64,000 nt of DNA, from contig NC_135014.1 of assembly GCF_051020955.1 (NCBI RefSeq), positions 24,854,721-24,918,720 on the forward strand, given 5' to 3'. Numbering within the stretch: position 1 is the stretch's first letter; every line of letters begins with the position of its first letter. The notes under the pieces were generated by a model. It searched no databases. It saw only the letters and a list, made by a program, of their open reading frames with translations, and was not told where the DNA came from. This DNA is from Megalopta genalis (Eukaryota; Arthropoda; Insecta; Hymenoptera; Halictidae). Made by a program: the position numbers and the translations under genes. Shown piece after piece: positions 1 to 12,495 of the stretch.

Positions 1-120
1 ATGTAAAACTTGTTTGCCTAATTGCCAGCTCGGATATCAAGAGAGAGTTCAGATAATCGAGAAACTACTATATAGCAGAATTAGGATTATCCTCATACAC
101 TGAGCGCATACAAACTAAAT
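1..120. other. Non-repetitive edge sequence
   Basis: Short mixed-composition sequence before the first tandem array; nothing recognised. Confidence 0.5.
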
Positions 121-695
121 TCAAAAACAAATTAATACCTTTAAAAGTAGATTGATGCCTTTAAAAATAAATGAATACTTTTAAAAATAGATAAACACCT
201 TCAAAAATACATTGATATCTTGAAAAATAAATGTATACCTTTAAAAATAAATAAACACCTGCAAAAATAAATTAATACCTTGAAAAATAAATGAATACCT
301 TTAAAGATAAATTAATGCCTTTAAAAATAAATAAACACCTCCAAAAATAAATTAATATCTTGAAAAATAAATGAATACCTTTAAAGATAAATTAATGCCT
401 TTAAAAATAAATAAACACCTCCAAAAATAAATTAATATCTTTAAAAATAAATGAATATACCTTTAAAGATGAATTAATGCCCTTAAAAATAAATAAACAC
501 CTTTAAAAATGAATAAACACCTCCAAAAATAAATTAATATCTTGAAAAATAAATGAATACCATTAAAGATAAATTAACGCCTTTAAAAATAAATGAACAC
601 CTTGAAAAATAAATGAATACCTTGAAAAATAAATTAATACCTTCGAAGATAAATTAATACTTTGAAAAGTAAATAAACACTTTTAAAAATAAATG
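121..695. repeat. 20-bp AT-rich tandem array
   Basis: About 28 imperfect copies of a unit like CCTTTAAAAATAAATAAACA. Variants alternate between TTAAAAATAAAT and TGAAAAATAAAT, with TAATGCC, TGAATACC or AAACACC endings. Higher-order order is visible: segments near 300-360 and 361-420 nearly repeat each other at about 60 bp. Confidence 0.85.
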
Positions 696-1378
696 TGTCG
701 CTTAGTTTATAAAATGGTAGAGAATATCGTTCGAAAAAAGAAGGAACACGACAATAGCCACGAAATCTTTTGAATCATGCATCAAAAAGCGATGCACCAT
801 TTGAAAGCTATCGATTTTTCCTAAGAGAATATGGAAGTCAGTCGTCCATCCGTCGCCGCTTTACATTTATCCTAGTTTGCGTGGGAGCGTCGAGCATAAT
901 TGCAGTTTAGATTTATCGCCAGATACGTTTTATTTCTTAATTGTTCGCGACACAAAGTCACGGACCTGAATTGCGAATTTAGAGCGGCCGCGAAAAAACC
1001 TCCGGGAAGAAGAGAATAAAATTCACTGAGGGATACAAACTGCGAGTTCGCAATTTAGGATTTATCCTGTCTCCGGATGAAGAAGAAGCGCCGCAGTTAC
1101 TTTTCTTGGAAGAAAAAGGGTGCGGCGCGTTTGTTGTTTCTCTTAACACAGCGCGGAGCATTGCATTTTTCCAGGCCGTTGTTAATAGATCCGGAATAAT
1201 TCATTTCGAGTTTCAACGCTAAACTCGTCTTATTAAAATTGTAAGATTACGTTCATTTCGACTTTTATTAATTTTTGTTATTACAAATATTAGCCTAATA
1301 ATTCGAGTAAAATGGCGTACAAAATACTGGAAAAAAACCAGGTAAGATCAATTATTAATATAATTACTATAAATTTAA
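696..1378. other. Intergenic or intronic stretch, no feature recognised
   Basis: Mixed-composition DNA with an AT-rich tail. Open frames are short and resemble no family. Confidence 0.4.
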
Positions 1379-1670
1379 TTAATTGTAAAATAACTTCGCT
1401 GTAAATGAATTAAATAAATTGCTTGACTGTGAATAAATTAAATGAAAATACTCGACTGTACATAAATTAAATAAATTATTCGACTGTAAATAAATTAAGT
1501 AAATTACTTGACCGTAAATAAATTAAATAAACTACTTGACCGTACACAAATTAAATAAATTACTTGACTGTAAATAAATTAAACGAATAACTTGACTGTA
1601 AATAAGTGAAATGAACAACTTGGCAGTAAATAAGTTAAATAAATTACTTGACCGTAAATAAATTATCTTA
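1379..1670. repeat. 28-bp tandem array
   Basis: About ten copies of a unit like GTAAATAAATTAAATAAATT followed by ACTTGACC, with single-base variants (CTTGACTG, CTCGACTG, CTTGGCAG). Confidence 0.8.
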
Positions 1671-1689
1671 AAAATAAATTCGATCGGTG

Positions 1690-2450
1690 AACAATAAAAT
1701 TGTCTGTTTCTCGCAACGAGGAAAATGCGACTTGCGATAGTAACCCATTCGCCCAGTGCTCGATAAGACGACGCTCTCCCGAAATCGGAATTGGACGTCC
1801 TGAAATTTGTTTCCGAGCGAATCGCTACGACAATGCGTCCGTGCGATTAGCGTACCGCAATTCCCCTCCCCACGCCGAATCTCATCCCGGCAGCGTCCGA
1901 GTAAAAAAGCGGTCGGGATAGGAAGGAAAATTGCGAGGAACCGCACGGTGGCCGGCGAATCGCGTTTGTTCGGCAAAGTTTTCCAGTTAGAACGGAGACG
2001 CGACGTACCCGCGAAGAGGGACCCGTGTAGAATGGGCGAGGCGAGGCGGGTGGGGGGGGGGGGGGGAGAACCAGTGGCTATCCCCCCGGTCCTCTCTAAC
2101 GAGTAGTGTAAAATGCTCTGAAGCGATTCCGGTAATCGCCAGTCGAAAATTCTATAAGGCAACACGAGCCCTCTTTCCACTCGTTCTCCGTCCGTGGCTT
2201 TACAACAGCTGGTCCGTCGAAAACTCCGCCGGGAAAGTGGTGCTCGAAAGGGGAAACTGTGGGTTTTGCGCTCGCGTTCGCTCGCCCTGCACACACGGAC
2301 ACCGGGCCGGAACAGAAAAGGAGAAAAGGGCGAACGTATAAGGGGGGAGGGGGGGACGAGGAGGGCGGCGATGCACGGCGGTCCGGGGATCGGTAATTTT
2401 TGGCCAAAAAAGAACCGGATTTCGTCAAATTTTTCTGGAACCTTGTAATC
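1690..2450. other. GC-rich block with a G15 run
   Basis: CpG-rich sequence with overlapping open frames on both strands (longest about 208 codons, minus strand). This is expected in stop-poor GC-rich DNA and none resembles a family. A run of 15 G lies at 2052-2066. A CpG-rich regulatory block or an unrecognised exon remains possible. Confidence 0.4.
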
Positions 2451-2514
2451 TCGGGTTTTCCAGGTCGCCGATAACTAGACCGTGGATCTTGCGCTTTTCC
2501 AACAAAAATATCTG

Positions 2515-3045
2515 AATCGAATGCAAAATTGCAACAACTTTTATGCATTTTCAAGATATCATTGTATCACCGTCGACTCATGAAAATGATTAAAAAATGA
2601 AATAAATGTCTGTATTTAGTTTCTGCATTTTGCAATTAAGTTACCTCGATTTTGCATAAAATTCGCAGTCTAATTGCGACGATTAGCGTCGATTAAATAT
2701 ATTCGACGTTTACGCGATGCTGAAAAGAATTATGGTACAGAAAAATTCTGCAGAAAAATTGGCCGACTTTGACCGACGATAGCTGCGCGAAAAATCGTCG
2801 CAGGATGACGCCCTTGGATTCAAATTAAAGCTTGAAATCTCTACTTTGAGCTACCGTCTCTTGATTTTAAATTCGACGCACTCTCGCCACTGTAACCCTT
2901 TACATACGAGACCATGTTTGTTATACCGAAAATTGCCAAGATTAACGAAATGCGCGGACTTAATTCTAATTGCAAGATGGTCAAATTTTTTGTCGGGGAT
3001 GCTGTTTGCAACGGAACGTAGCTCGATCCTTCCGCTTCAATCTAA
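2515..3045 (+). repeat. Dispersed repeat, copy 1 (about 530 bp)
   Basis: Aligns colinearly with 4148-4680. Shared blocks include GCATAAAATTCGCAGTCTAA, GAAAAATTGGCC, CGCAGGATGACGCCCTTG, TCAAATTAAAGCTTGAAATC and GTAACCCTTTACATACGAG. The GCAGTCTAATT block also appears near 38350 and 49050. No coding capacity is evident. Likely an old transposon family. Confidence 0.75.
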
Positions 3046-3119
3046 AAAAAAGTGAACGCGGCTATGATTTTTTTAACGTTACAAAATCATGTTAACAGTA
3101 TCAAAGTTCTCGCGCTTAA

Positions 3120-3200
3120 ATCGTACAAAACGGAAATTGCGTAAGTTGAAAGAATCGTTTCGAATTCGGAGTTGAAATGGCTTCGACTGCAAAGGGTTGA
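3120..3200. repeat. Short dispersed repeat end (AAATGGCTTCGAnTnnAAAGGG)
   Basis: A GAATTCGGAGTTGAAATGGCTTCGA-type motif followed by AAAGGGTT. Related sequence recurs near 17985-18010, 20643-20690 (reverse orientation) and 36205-36230. Probably the terminus of an unclassified repeat family. Confidence 0.4.
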
Positions 3201-3409
3201 TGACGAATAATCAAACTAACTGCTTCTACAGGCTATATTTCAACGTAAAATTGTCCGAGGGACTTACGGTTCCAAGGATTCAGAAGGTTTGTCGGTTTCG
3301 CGGAGAACCAAATATCTTGGAACACGAGAGTCGAAAGATTGACTTTTGGCAAAAAAATGACCGACCTCGGGACCACTGTGCGATGGTGCGAGCAGGAGGG
3401 GAAAGAAAG

Positions 3410-3419
<10 letters not shown>

Positions 3420-3458
<39 letters not shown>
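3420..3458. repeat. (GA)n microsatellite
   Basis: Nearly perfect GA dinucleotide tract of about 39 bp. The RE/SL peptide repeats on the two strands are translation artefacts. Confidence 0.9.
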
Positions 3459-3459
<1 letters not shown>

Positions 3460-3465
<6 letters not shown>

Positions 3466-4147
3466 TGGCTCGGTTTCCATCGAGCTCGGAGAGAGCGGAG
3501 CATTGTTCGTCAGCCGGCGAATAACCAGAGCAAAGGGTGACGTGTAGGGTGAGGCGAACGAGGAGCGTTGCGGTGGGAGATACTCGGGGAACGATGGTAA
3601 AGAGAAGGTAGCCGATTAAACCGTTCCTTCTCCCCCCCTCCCCCGGCGAGCAGCCGAGCTACGCCCACGCTGATGCTCGTGTCCCTTCTTCCTCGGGCAT
3701 TGTCCTACCGGCAAAGTTTCGGCCATCTGCGACTGCTTGCTTGTCTTCGTGTATGTCTTTGTCGTTCGACAGAGTGTAACAAAGTTGGATGCAAATGTGC
3801 CCGGCCAAAGGAAACCCATCTCCCAATGGACGCCGAGTTTCGTGGCTTTCTTCTCGCCGGCGCGCGGCCGCGACCATTCTTCACCGCGTGCAAACCGAAG
3901 TGACGAGCTATATGCCGGACAATAGTTTGCGGGCCGATGCGAACGAAAAAGCCGGCCAGATCAAACAACGCCGATCGGACCTCTTTAATTGCGCCCCGGC
4001 CGAATCCCGGAATCGGCGGGACTTGGACCGTCGCAACGGTCCCCGGGCAAACAAATAGCCCACTTTGAAATTAACGTGGTTTTTATTTATTTGACGCTGG
4101 AACTATCAAATCGCTCTAAGTTACTGGTTGCTACGTTTTTTCTTCTT
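3460..4147. other. GC-balanced stretch, no gene recognised
   Basis: Several overlapping 60-95 codon frames on both strands show no family resemblance, consistent with chance. The last 90 bp become AT-rich before repeat copy 2. Confidence 0.4.
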
Positions 4148-4680
4148 TCTGAAAATTGCAAAATTGCACAACAACTTTTAAGCATTCTCAAGATACCAAT
4201 TTATTATCTTCAGCTTATGAAAATGATTATAAAATTAAATATATGCTTATATTTAGTTTCTGTGTGTTGCAATTAAATTATTTTGATTTTGCATAAAATT
4301 CGCAGTCTAATTGGGACGATTAGTGTCAGTCAAATACATTTGCAGCGACGTTTATGCGATGTATAAAGAATTATAGCATAGAAAAATTTTGCAGAAAAAT
4401 TGGCCAACTTTGACCGACGATTGCTGCGCGAAAAATCATCGCAGGATGACGCCCTTGCTTTCAAATTAAAGCTTGAAATCTGTACTTCGAGACACCGTTT
4501 CTCGATTTCAAGTTCGTCGCACCCTCGCCACTGTAACCCTTTACATACGAGGCCATGTTTGTCATATCGAAAATTACCAAGATTGACGAAATGCGCGGAT
4601 TTAATTCTAATTGCAAGATTGTTACATTTTTGTCGAGGATACTGCGAGCAGCAGGACGTAGCCTAATCCTTCCCCTTTAA
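4148..4680 (+). repeat. Dispersed repeat, copy 2
   Basis: Second copy of the 2515-3045 repeat in the same orientation, about 1.63 kb downstream. Small indels and substitutions throughout, with both ends matching well. The interval between the copies is not repetitive, so this is two insertions or an old segmental duplication rather than a fresh tandem. Confidence 0.75.
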
Positions 4681-5036
4681 ATTGTCCATTGTCCATTTTA
4701 TTGTATTTCTTATATTGTATTATTATATCTCAATTTACTGTACCCTTTTTCATAGCAAGTCGCGATAGGTTTCTCTTTTTGAGGCAAAAATCAGGCGCGG
4801 ATTTTTGCGGGACGCGCGTCGGATCAATCGCCTGTAATGCGAGCACTGCGATAACTGAATTAATTTTAGAACGCCCTCCGCCTTGCTTTATCAGAAAACA
4901 AAGAAGTATCGCCGGAATTAATTTCCTATCTTCGGCTTTTTAGCCCTCAAAGGGAGATTTCCGTCGGGCAATATTAACTCGCGGAATTTTCCAGAGAAGA
5001 AGGGAGGTAACAAGATAAAGATAATCAGATAACGAG

Positions 5037-5597
<561 letters not shown>

Positions 5598-6134
5598 TCA
5601 TATATCGTATATAGTATATCATATATCATATATCATATATCATATATCATATATCATATATCATATATCATATATCATATATCATATATCATATATCAAA
5701 TATCATATATCATATATCATATATCGTATATCAAATATCATATATCATATATCATATATCATATATCATATATCGTATATCGTATATCGTATATCATATA
5801 TCATATATCGTATATCATATATCATATATCGTATATCATATAACATATAACATATATCGTATATCGTATATCGTATATCGTATATCGTATATCGTATATC
5901 GTATATCGTATATCGTATATCGTATATCGTATATCATATAACATATAACATATATCATATATCATATATCGTATATCGTATATCGTATATCGTATATCGT
6001 ATATCGTATATCGTATATCATATATCATATATCATATATCGTATATCATATATCATATATCATATATCATATATCATATATCATATATCATATAACATAT
6101 ATCATATATCGTATATCGTATATCATATATATTA
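5598..6134. repeat. 7-bp satellite (ATATATC / ATATCGT)
   Basis: About 75 copies of heptamers CATATAT and GTATATC. The variants come in blocks: mostly CATATAT at the ends and GTATATC in two inner blocks (5850-5935, 5965-6020), separated by CATATAACATATAACATA. The sequence is near-palindromic, so both strands show open frames rich in I, Y, S, D and R. These are artefacts. Confidence 0.9.
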
Positions 6135-6230
6135 TACTGAAATCACGTTAACATCATACATAACATTATATAAAATAATTTTTATATAAAATAAACTGTT
6201 TCACAAGTTTCAGACGATTCGCTAAAAACG

Positions 6231-7080
6231 AACTGGCCGGAACAAGTCAGCGAAAACGGTTATCGAAAATCAGAGCCAACGGCACTGCGTCGTCGGATCG
6301 TCGCGGAGCGACAATATTAGAGCCGAATATAATTGAGCGGGAGAACAGTCCCGGGTCCCCGGATGTTCCTTTTCACGCCTCCTCTCTCTCTCCTTGATCG
6401 TCGTTATATACTCGGACACACAAAGGGCCGTCACCCCTATTCTTCCCCACCCACCCCCACCTCCCCGGTTCCCGCGGCGAGCCGATATTTCATCGCGATT
6501 TTCCGCGCACTCATCGCCGCTCGTTCGGGGTCGTTGGCCCCCGGGGTTCGACGAACAAATGCGTACAGCTATTCTTCGGCACCGTGAAGGGGAGTGCCGA
6601 TCGTGACTAGACGACGTCGCGTCGGTCCTCGACTACGCGGGTTACGGAGCACCGAACAAACGAGCGGCTCCGGTTTCGGTGGAAAATCGCGTCGCGTCGC
6701 GCCCAGACGTCGTTGCCTCGAACCTGCAGACGCTATTTTCACCTCACGTTTCCAATTTGCGTTCAAGCCTTTCCTCCTCGCGGACGAATAGACGAACGAC
6801 GTCGGCCTTCCGCCCTCCTTCCAGCCGGCGCACGGGAAACGCAGAACAACCGGAACGGACTTCCTGCCGACCAGCACCCTCTTGTACGCTCACCCTACTT
6901 GTTACCAAAGCCAACAGGTATCCGCTCTATGCTCTCTTTCTCTTCCCTTCGGAACGTTCCGGCGGTCGTTCTTGGCCGTCGCTTCTCGCGTCTCGCCGAA
7001 GGGATTCAGCGATTTTTGGGCGATCGAGGGAGAATCGGAGATTTCCGATTTCACGCGTTCGTGTAGGTGATGTAAAATGT
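6231..7080. other. GC-rich block without a recognised gene
   Basis: CpG-rich, with overlapping frames of up to 142 codons on both strands. None has a recognisable motif. Could be regulatory or hold an untranslated exon. Confidence 0.35.
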
Positions 7081-7355
7081 ATTGCAAAATGTATTGGTGA
7101 AGGATAGAATAGCGAACAGAATGGAAAGAAACTTGTGAATGTTGATATGTCAACCGTTTGCAGTCGGAGCCATCTTAAATCCAAAATAGTTTTGTTGATT
7201 TACTTCTGATTTCTATTTTGTGTAATCTAGTGCACTCTCTGCACGTGAAGCTGCATTTTCTCACTCATGCAACAGTTACACGTTCAACAGTTCTTTTAAA
7301 CGCAAACGAATTTGGTAATGTTATGCCTCGAAATAATTTTAACATTATCAAAATG

Positions 7356-7685
7356 AGGGGTTCCCGAGGTCATTTGAAGCAACTTTTTCCTTAGCGAAAA
7401 TGTTCTACGAGGCTTCGTTTGCGAGTTATTAACGAAAAACAGTGGCCAATGAGAGGCGAGGTCAGCTGACTCGTGGCGGCCGAGCCAATGAGTGGAACTG
7501 GGCCTCGCGCGCTCGTTGGCTGGGCCGCCGTGCGTCAGCCGACCTCGCCTCTCATTGGTCAGTTATTTTTCGCTAATAACTCGATAACGGTGCCTCGGAG
7601 AAAATTTTTGTAAAGGAAAAAGTTATTGCAAATGACCTGAGGAACTCGCCACCGCAACTGTGAGAGATTTTTGGGGCACCGTGTA
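7356..7685. mobile_element. Family A foldback MITE, copy 1 (left terminus lost)
   Basis: The arms are inverted copies: GTTATTAACGAAAAACAGTG...CCAATGAGAGGCGAG on the left, CTCGCCTCTCATTGGTCAG...CGCTAATAACTCG on the right. The right end (TTTTTGGGGCACCGTGTA) matches the family terminus. The left CAGGGTGTCCC end is not preserved. Confidence 0.8.
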
Positions 7686-7689
7686 CGAT

Positions 7690-8385
7690 ATCCACAAGCG
7701 TTATCAATCTATGCATTGAACATCCACGCTATCGCCTCGAAATCGCCTTCGCCGACGAATTAGCGCGGCAAAAGCGAAGAGCTCATAGTGTCAAGAGAAC
7801 TCGTCGCGAAAGAACGCAGGGATCTCGTCGAAGTCGAATGCCGTGGAATTCCTTCGGCCAACCTCTCGCGCACCGATCCAATTCCCAAACTTGCGATCTT
7901 CTCTAACAAACAACCTCTCCACGTCACCGCTCCGGTCTTCTCCATTCGTTATTCTATTTCTCCTTCGGAGCGCCGGATCGGCCCGTAAAAAGAAAGGGTA
8001 AACAGGCGATTCCCTGGCGGTGTCGAGGCGGCGCGGCGCCGCACCGCGCCGGTTTATGCGATTTAGGAAACATCGAAAGCCCGGCGCGACGGTCGGTCGG
8101 TCGGTCGCCTTCTATCCGCCGGATCCGGCGGCGCACGTATTTTTGAAACACCTGTCGGGTCTGCCGGGAAACTATAAATCGAGTTCCGTTGTCGATTTTC
8201 AGCCCGCCTCGCGTACGTGCCCTCTTCAGGCTCGCTCGGCCCTGCCCGCGATCCGCCGCTTCTCGTCGGCTCGACACGGATCTCGGCGGTCAATTTTTCG
8301 AAAAAAAAGCGCGACGATAATCGAGAATGGCCGACGTCCTAATTTATCGGCCAGTGGTATCGTTACGAGGTTTTCAGAGCACTGA
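7690..8385. other. GC-rich block without a recognised gene
   Basis: CpG-rich; frames of up to 121 codons on both strands lack family resemblance. A GGTC run lies near 8092-8106. Confidence 0.35.
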
Positions 8386-8394
8386 AAGCAGTTA

Positions 8395-8640
8395 GTTTTT
8401 GTCGCTTTATGGAATTAACGAGAGCGTACATTTATTCGCGTTTTTTGCGATTTTTGTTGTAATATACGCGTGCCAAACGAAAGCGAATGTTTATTCGGAT
8501 TTTCAGAGATTTTTATTGCGATATACGATTATCGACGAAAGTGTACATCTATTCAGATTTTTGATGATTTTTGTCATAATAACCGCTTACCGAAAAAAGC
8601 GAAAATTCGTTTAGATATTTAGCGATTTTTATTATAATAT
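8395..8640. repeat. Degenerate tandem repeat of about 75 bp
   Basis: Three to four diverged copies of a block containing TTTATTCGnATTTTnnGCGATTTTT and ATAATATACG, each followed by a GCnAAnGAAAGCG-like segment. A related single block occurs near 13420-13470. Confidence 0.55.
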
Positions 8641-8739
8641 ATTCAGTGACCGACAAAAATTAAGAAACACGTTGCACAAATAAATATTCTTGGGAGTAGT
8701 AGATTTGTTGAACGTACCATGAACATTTGTACGGTGTCG

Positions 8740-8935
8740 ATGAAAATATTAATATAAATAAATATGAATATAATATGAATAAAGTATTAATATAAATAAA
8801 TATGGATATAATATGAATGAAATATTAGTATAATTAAATATAAATACAATACGGATAATATATTAATATAAATAAATATAAATATAGTACGAATAAAATA
8901 TTAATATAAATAAATATAATATATAAATATCTTGT
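8740..8935. repeat. AT-rich tandem repeat of about 40 bp
   Basis: Four to five imperfect copies of AATATTAATATAAATAAATA followed by TGAATATAATATGAATAA. Confidence 0.7.
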
Positions 8936-9325
8936 AATTGAAAATATATATTCTTTCCATCGTTTTCTATCTCCTTTTTATTCTCATTAATTCTTCACTT
9001 GTCGCTTGCACTAAATGTAACAATATTTGCAACATAAACAATCTGTTTTCTATGCTTCACTATAATATGTACTCGTAATTTAGACCTATATTTATTAAAA
9101 TAACAAATTCGACTCAAACGTCGACGAAATGTAAAATTTCTTAACTTTAGTCAGTAATTGTACATCCAATCCTAATTTGTCGAATAAATTCTGCACAAAG
9201 AATCCTTAACTTCCGGTCCAGAAAGAAGTCCCAAGCGCTTTAACAAAGATGAACAACTAACTAAGCGAACAACCTTTATAATTTCCTTTCATGTATTTCC
9301 GATACATGAAGAGCTTCTTCCATTT
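8936..9325. other. AT-rich stretch, nothing recognised
   Basis: No repeat structure, RNA gene or coding signal was recognised. Confidence 0.4.
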
Positions 9326-9329
9326 TAAT

Positions 9330-10012
9330 TTTTGTCCCATTATGGTCATCGACCGCTGCGGCGGCCCGACCCGACCCGGCCCGGCCCGGTCCGACGCTCT
9401 TTGCGGACAGGTAGAGCGCGTGGCGCCGTGTCAGCGACAAGGCCTCGTAGATTTCGGCGGGCCGTGTTGAACCTACTCTTGATACCAGTTGTTAACAACA
9501 TTCGCCGTGTAGCTACAACGGGCCGTCGCGTTCCGCGTACGCGTACGCGGCGCGCACACGTACGGGCCAGCATGCGAATGGGACCTCCGCTCGTTCCGGC
9601 AACAGCGTGCTCGAATAATGGCGTTGAATTTTCCGCGCACAGCCCGCGGCACGGATATCGGAAAAATCTCGGCGACGCGGTAACGCGGCAGTTTCGATAG
9701 CGAGCGAAACGAGCCACGAGGTGTTCCGCCGCGGCCGACCCGCACCGAAGCGACGCGACGCCTACGCCGACGCCGATGCCGAAGTCGAAAATGTGCTCGT
9801 GTCGATCGATAATCGGCCCCCGCCGATGCCGCTCGCTTACCGAGCAACCTTTTTCCGTTTGCTCGACCAATTCCGACGATTAAAACGCGGCTCGCCGACG
9901 ATCCGCGCGCGAAACGCCGCCGCGGGGCGCGCCGGGACGCGTCGGAAGATCGACGCGACCCGCATACTGCGGGCCATGTGGCACCCCGGAAGCGGTAAAG
10001 TGTTCCCAAAAT
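9330..10012. other. Sharp CpG-rich island
   Basis: About 680 bp of extreme CpG density sits between AT-rich flanks. It includes iterated CCCGACCCGACCCGGCCCGG (9366-9390) and ACGCGTACGCG (9538-9550). Frames on both strands reach 174-210 codons and are Arg/Ala-rich, as expected from GC composition. No protein family is recognised. A promoter or first-exon CpG block for a neighbouring gene is possible. Confidence 0.4.
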
Positions 10013-10879
10013 GATCGGGAAAATAGGCAGATCGTTGTGATCGAACGTTTGGATCACATTATGGCATGATTCGTTTTCGTTTTTATTAATGATTGACATG
10101 TTCACGCGATTTCGAAGATATTATTGATGATTAATAATTACCTAAATATCAAATTCATTTAATACTTAAAATATTAAATTGATCAGTGCACCAGCCGTGT
10201 ATTTGAATCGTTCAAAATTTCATTTCCATTGCGTTCGTTTCTGTTCACTTGTTATTTAAGATCTTTGTTTTCGTTCTCAATTTTTAGGACGTGTTTAGTG
10301 GAATTTAGTAGTTTAATTAGGATCATCGCGTAGGGTAGAGTCTTTACTTTGACTTGCGACAAATATTAGCTGCTATTAGGTGCTGTTAAAGTAGCTAGAA
10401 TGATTTTTATATATTATTGACGGCGAATTATGTTTCTCGTGAAATTAATTTACGAAATTCATTGACACCGTATATTCAATATTTTGTACTGTATATGTAA
10501 CATTTGATAATTACACTGTTACTTATAAATAGTATTATAGATATAATTTTATTAATTGCTTTCTGTTAATATGATCACACATAAATATAAAGCCTAAAAG
10601 TTAATTTTCAATTAGTTGTTAATTTGCTCTTGATTAGATATTAATTTAACCCTGATTCACTATTAATTCGTTCATGGCTAGATACTAATTCGATCGATTA
10701 ATTATTATCGCATTATTAACTATTATATTATATACATAATCATATTATATATTATTAATTAATTATTGCATCATTAATTATCGTAGCACTCATTTGATTC
10801 ACTAATCATTCGATTTATCATTGATTTATTAATTCTTTCTCCGCGCATTAAATCATTCATTTGATTAATTAATCATTCG

Positions 10880-10917
<38 letters not shown>

Positions 10918-11060
10918 TTGATTTATTCATTCTTTCAGGTTAAATTGTAAATTAATCGAAAATTGATTTACCGCACATTTAATATCCGCATTCTATATTT
11001 ACATTTATAAACGTCGCCGAAGAATGAATGTTATTACTTATTCTATTCGAAACGATTCTC
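10013..11060. other. AT-rich stretch with a (TA)n tract
   Basis: Dominated by ATTAATT-type sequence. A (TA)n microsatellite lies at about 10884-10915. No gene seen. Confidence 0.6.
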
Positions 11061-11830
11061 ATTCTAGAAAAAGCAACGAAATTCCGCGTAAACACGTGAT
11101 TTTAATCGGAATTGATTTATTCAGAATTCGATACCGCATTCGGGCGCTTTCGACCCCATAGCCCAATGGCAAGATCGAATCGACGAGCTCGATCGGATCA
11201 ACGAGCTCGATCTGTACGAGCGAAATAATCATTTCCGGTGAACGAATTACAACGGAGTCCATGGGTTCTCGTCATCATATTTCCATTCTGCCGGGGGATT
11301 TTACATGGCGAGCGGCACTTCGGCACGCCGCTGGGAGGCCTGTCACATTTCCATTGATGCTCGAGAGCATGTTTGCCGGCGCCGAAATAAAATGCTCGTT
11401 CGCGGATTTTCGAATCGCGTGTCAACAGACGGGCACCTGCTCCCGTCGCTCTAATGCTTTTATTCAGTGTGTCAAATTCGTACGGACTGGCTAAATACGT
11501 TCCGTCGGAATTAACCTTTATTCGCGCGTGGTGGACGACGGGGCTTGGTCTACGGTGGGCTTTCAGAAGAAGGCCGACGAATTTTTACGCGAAATTAAAA
11601 TTGCTTGCGAATTTCAATTTCAATTTTTTTCCTTTTTTTTAAAAATATTTATTATTTACAAGTACAACAGGCTCCGAGCGAGCATTCCAATAATTTCGTT
11701 GACTTTTACTTTGACGGAATATTTTTTGCATCGAGTGACATCGTATTTTTTTGCTCGAAACAAGAAGCTACGCAACTTGATGCAATAATATCTTGTTTGA
11801 ATGAAGCTGTACATTTTTAAGTATATTTTT
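11061..11830. other. Mixed stretch, no gene recognised
   Basis: Moderately GC-rich to 11580, then AT-rich. A short local duplication, ATCGA(A/T)CGACGAGCTCGAT-like, lies at 11175-11210. No coding similarity seen. Confidence 0.35.
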
Positions 11831-11834
11831 ATGA

Positions 11835-12495
11835 AATTGAAATTCACGAGCGATTTTTATCATATTTTTTACTCAAAATAAGAAGCTATCTTTAGATATA
11901 GAAATTAATATGCTGCAATTGAAATTCACAAGCGATTTTTTTATCATATTTTTTACTCAAAATAAGAAGCTATCTTTAGATATAGAAATTAATGTGCTGT
12001 AATTGAAATTCACGAGCAATTTTTATCATATTTTTACTCAAAACAAGAAGCTATTTTTAAATATAGAAATTATTATGTTATAATTGAAATTCACAAGCAA
12101 TTTTTATCATATTTTTTACTCAAAACAAGAAGCTATCTTTAAATATAGAAATTAATATGTTATAATTAAAAATCACGAGCAATTTTTATCATATTTTTTA
12201 CTCAAAATAAGAAGCTATCTTTAAATATAGAAATTAATATGTTATAATTAAAAATCACGAGCAATTTTTATCATATTTTTTACTCAAAACAAGAAGCTAT
12301 CTTTAAATATAGAAATTAATATGTTATAATTGAAATTCACAAGCAATTTTTATCATATTTTTTTTACTCAAAACAAGAAACTATCATTAAATATTGAAAT
12401 TAATATGCTGTAATTGAAATTCACAAGCAACTTTTATCACATTTTTTACTCAAAACAAAAAGCTATCTCACGATATAGAAATTAATATGCCGAAT
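11835..12495. repeat. Tandem array of about 84 bp
   Basis: Roughly eight copies of AAATTCACGAGCAATTTTTA, TCATATTTTTTACTCAAAA, AAGAAGCTATCTTTAAATA, TAGAAATTAATATGTTATAA. Copies differ by a few substitutions and T-run lengths. The upstream flank (11700-11834) has a more diverged relative of the unit. Confidence 0.85.

Noticed and set aside
9346..10105. Minus-strand frames of 174 and 210 codons in the CpG island
   Set aside because: Two frames overlap on the same strand. Composition-driven Arg/Ala content and no family resemblance.
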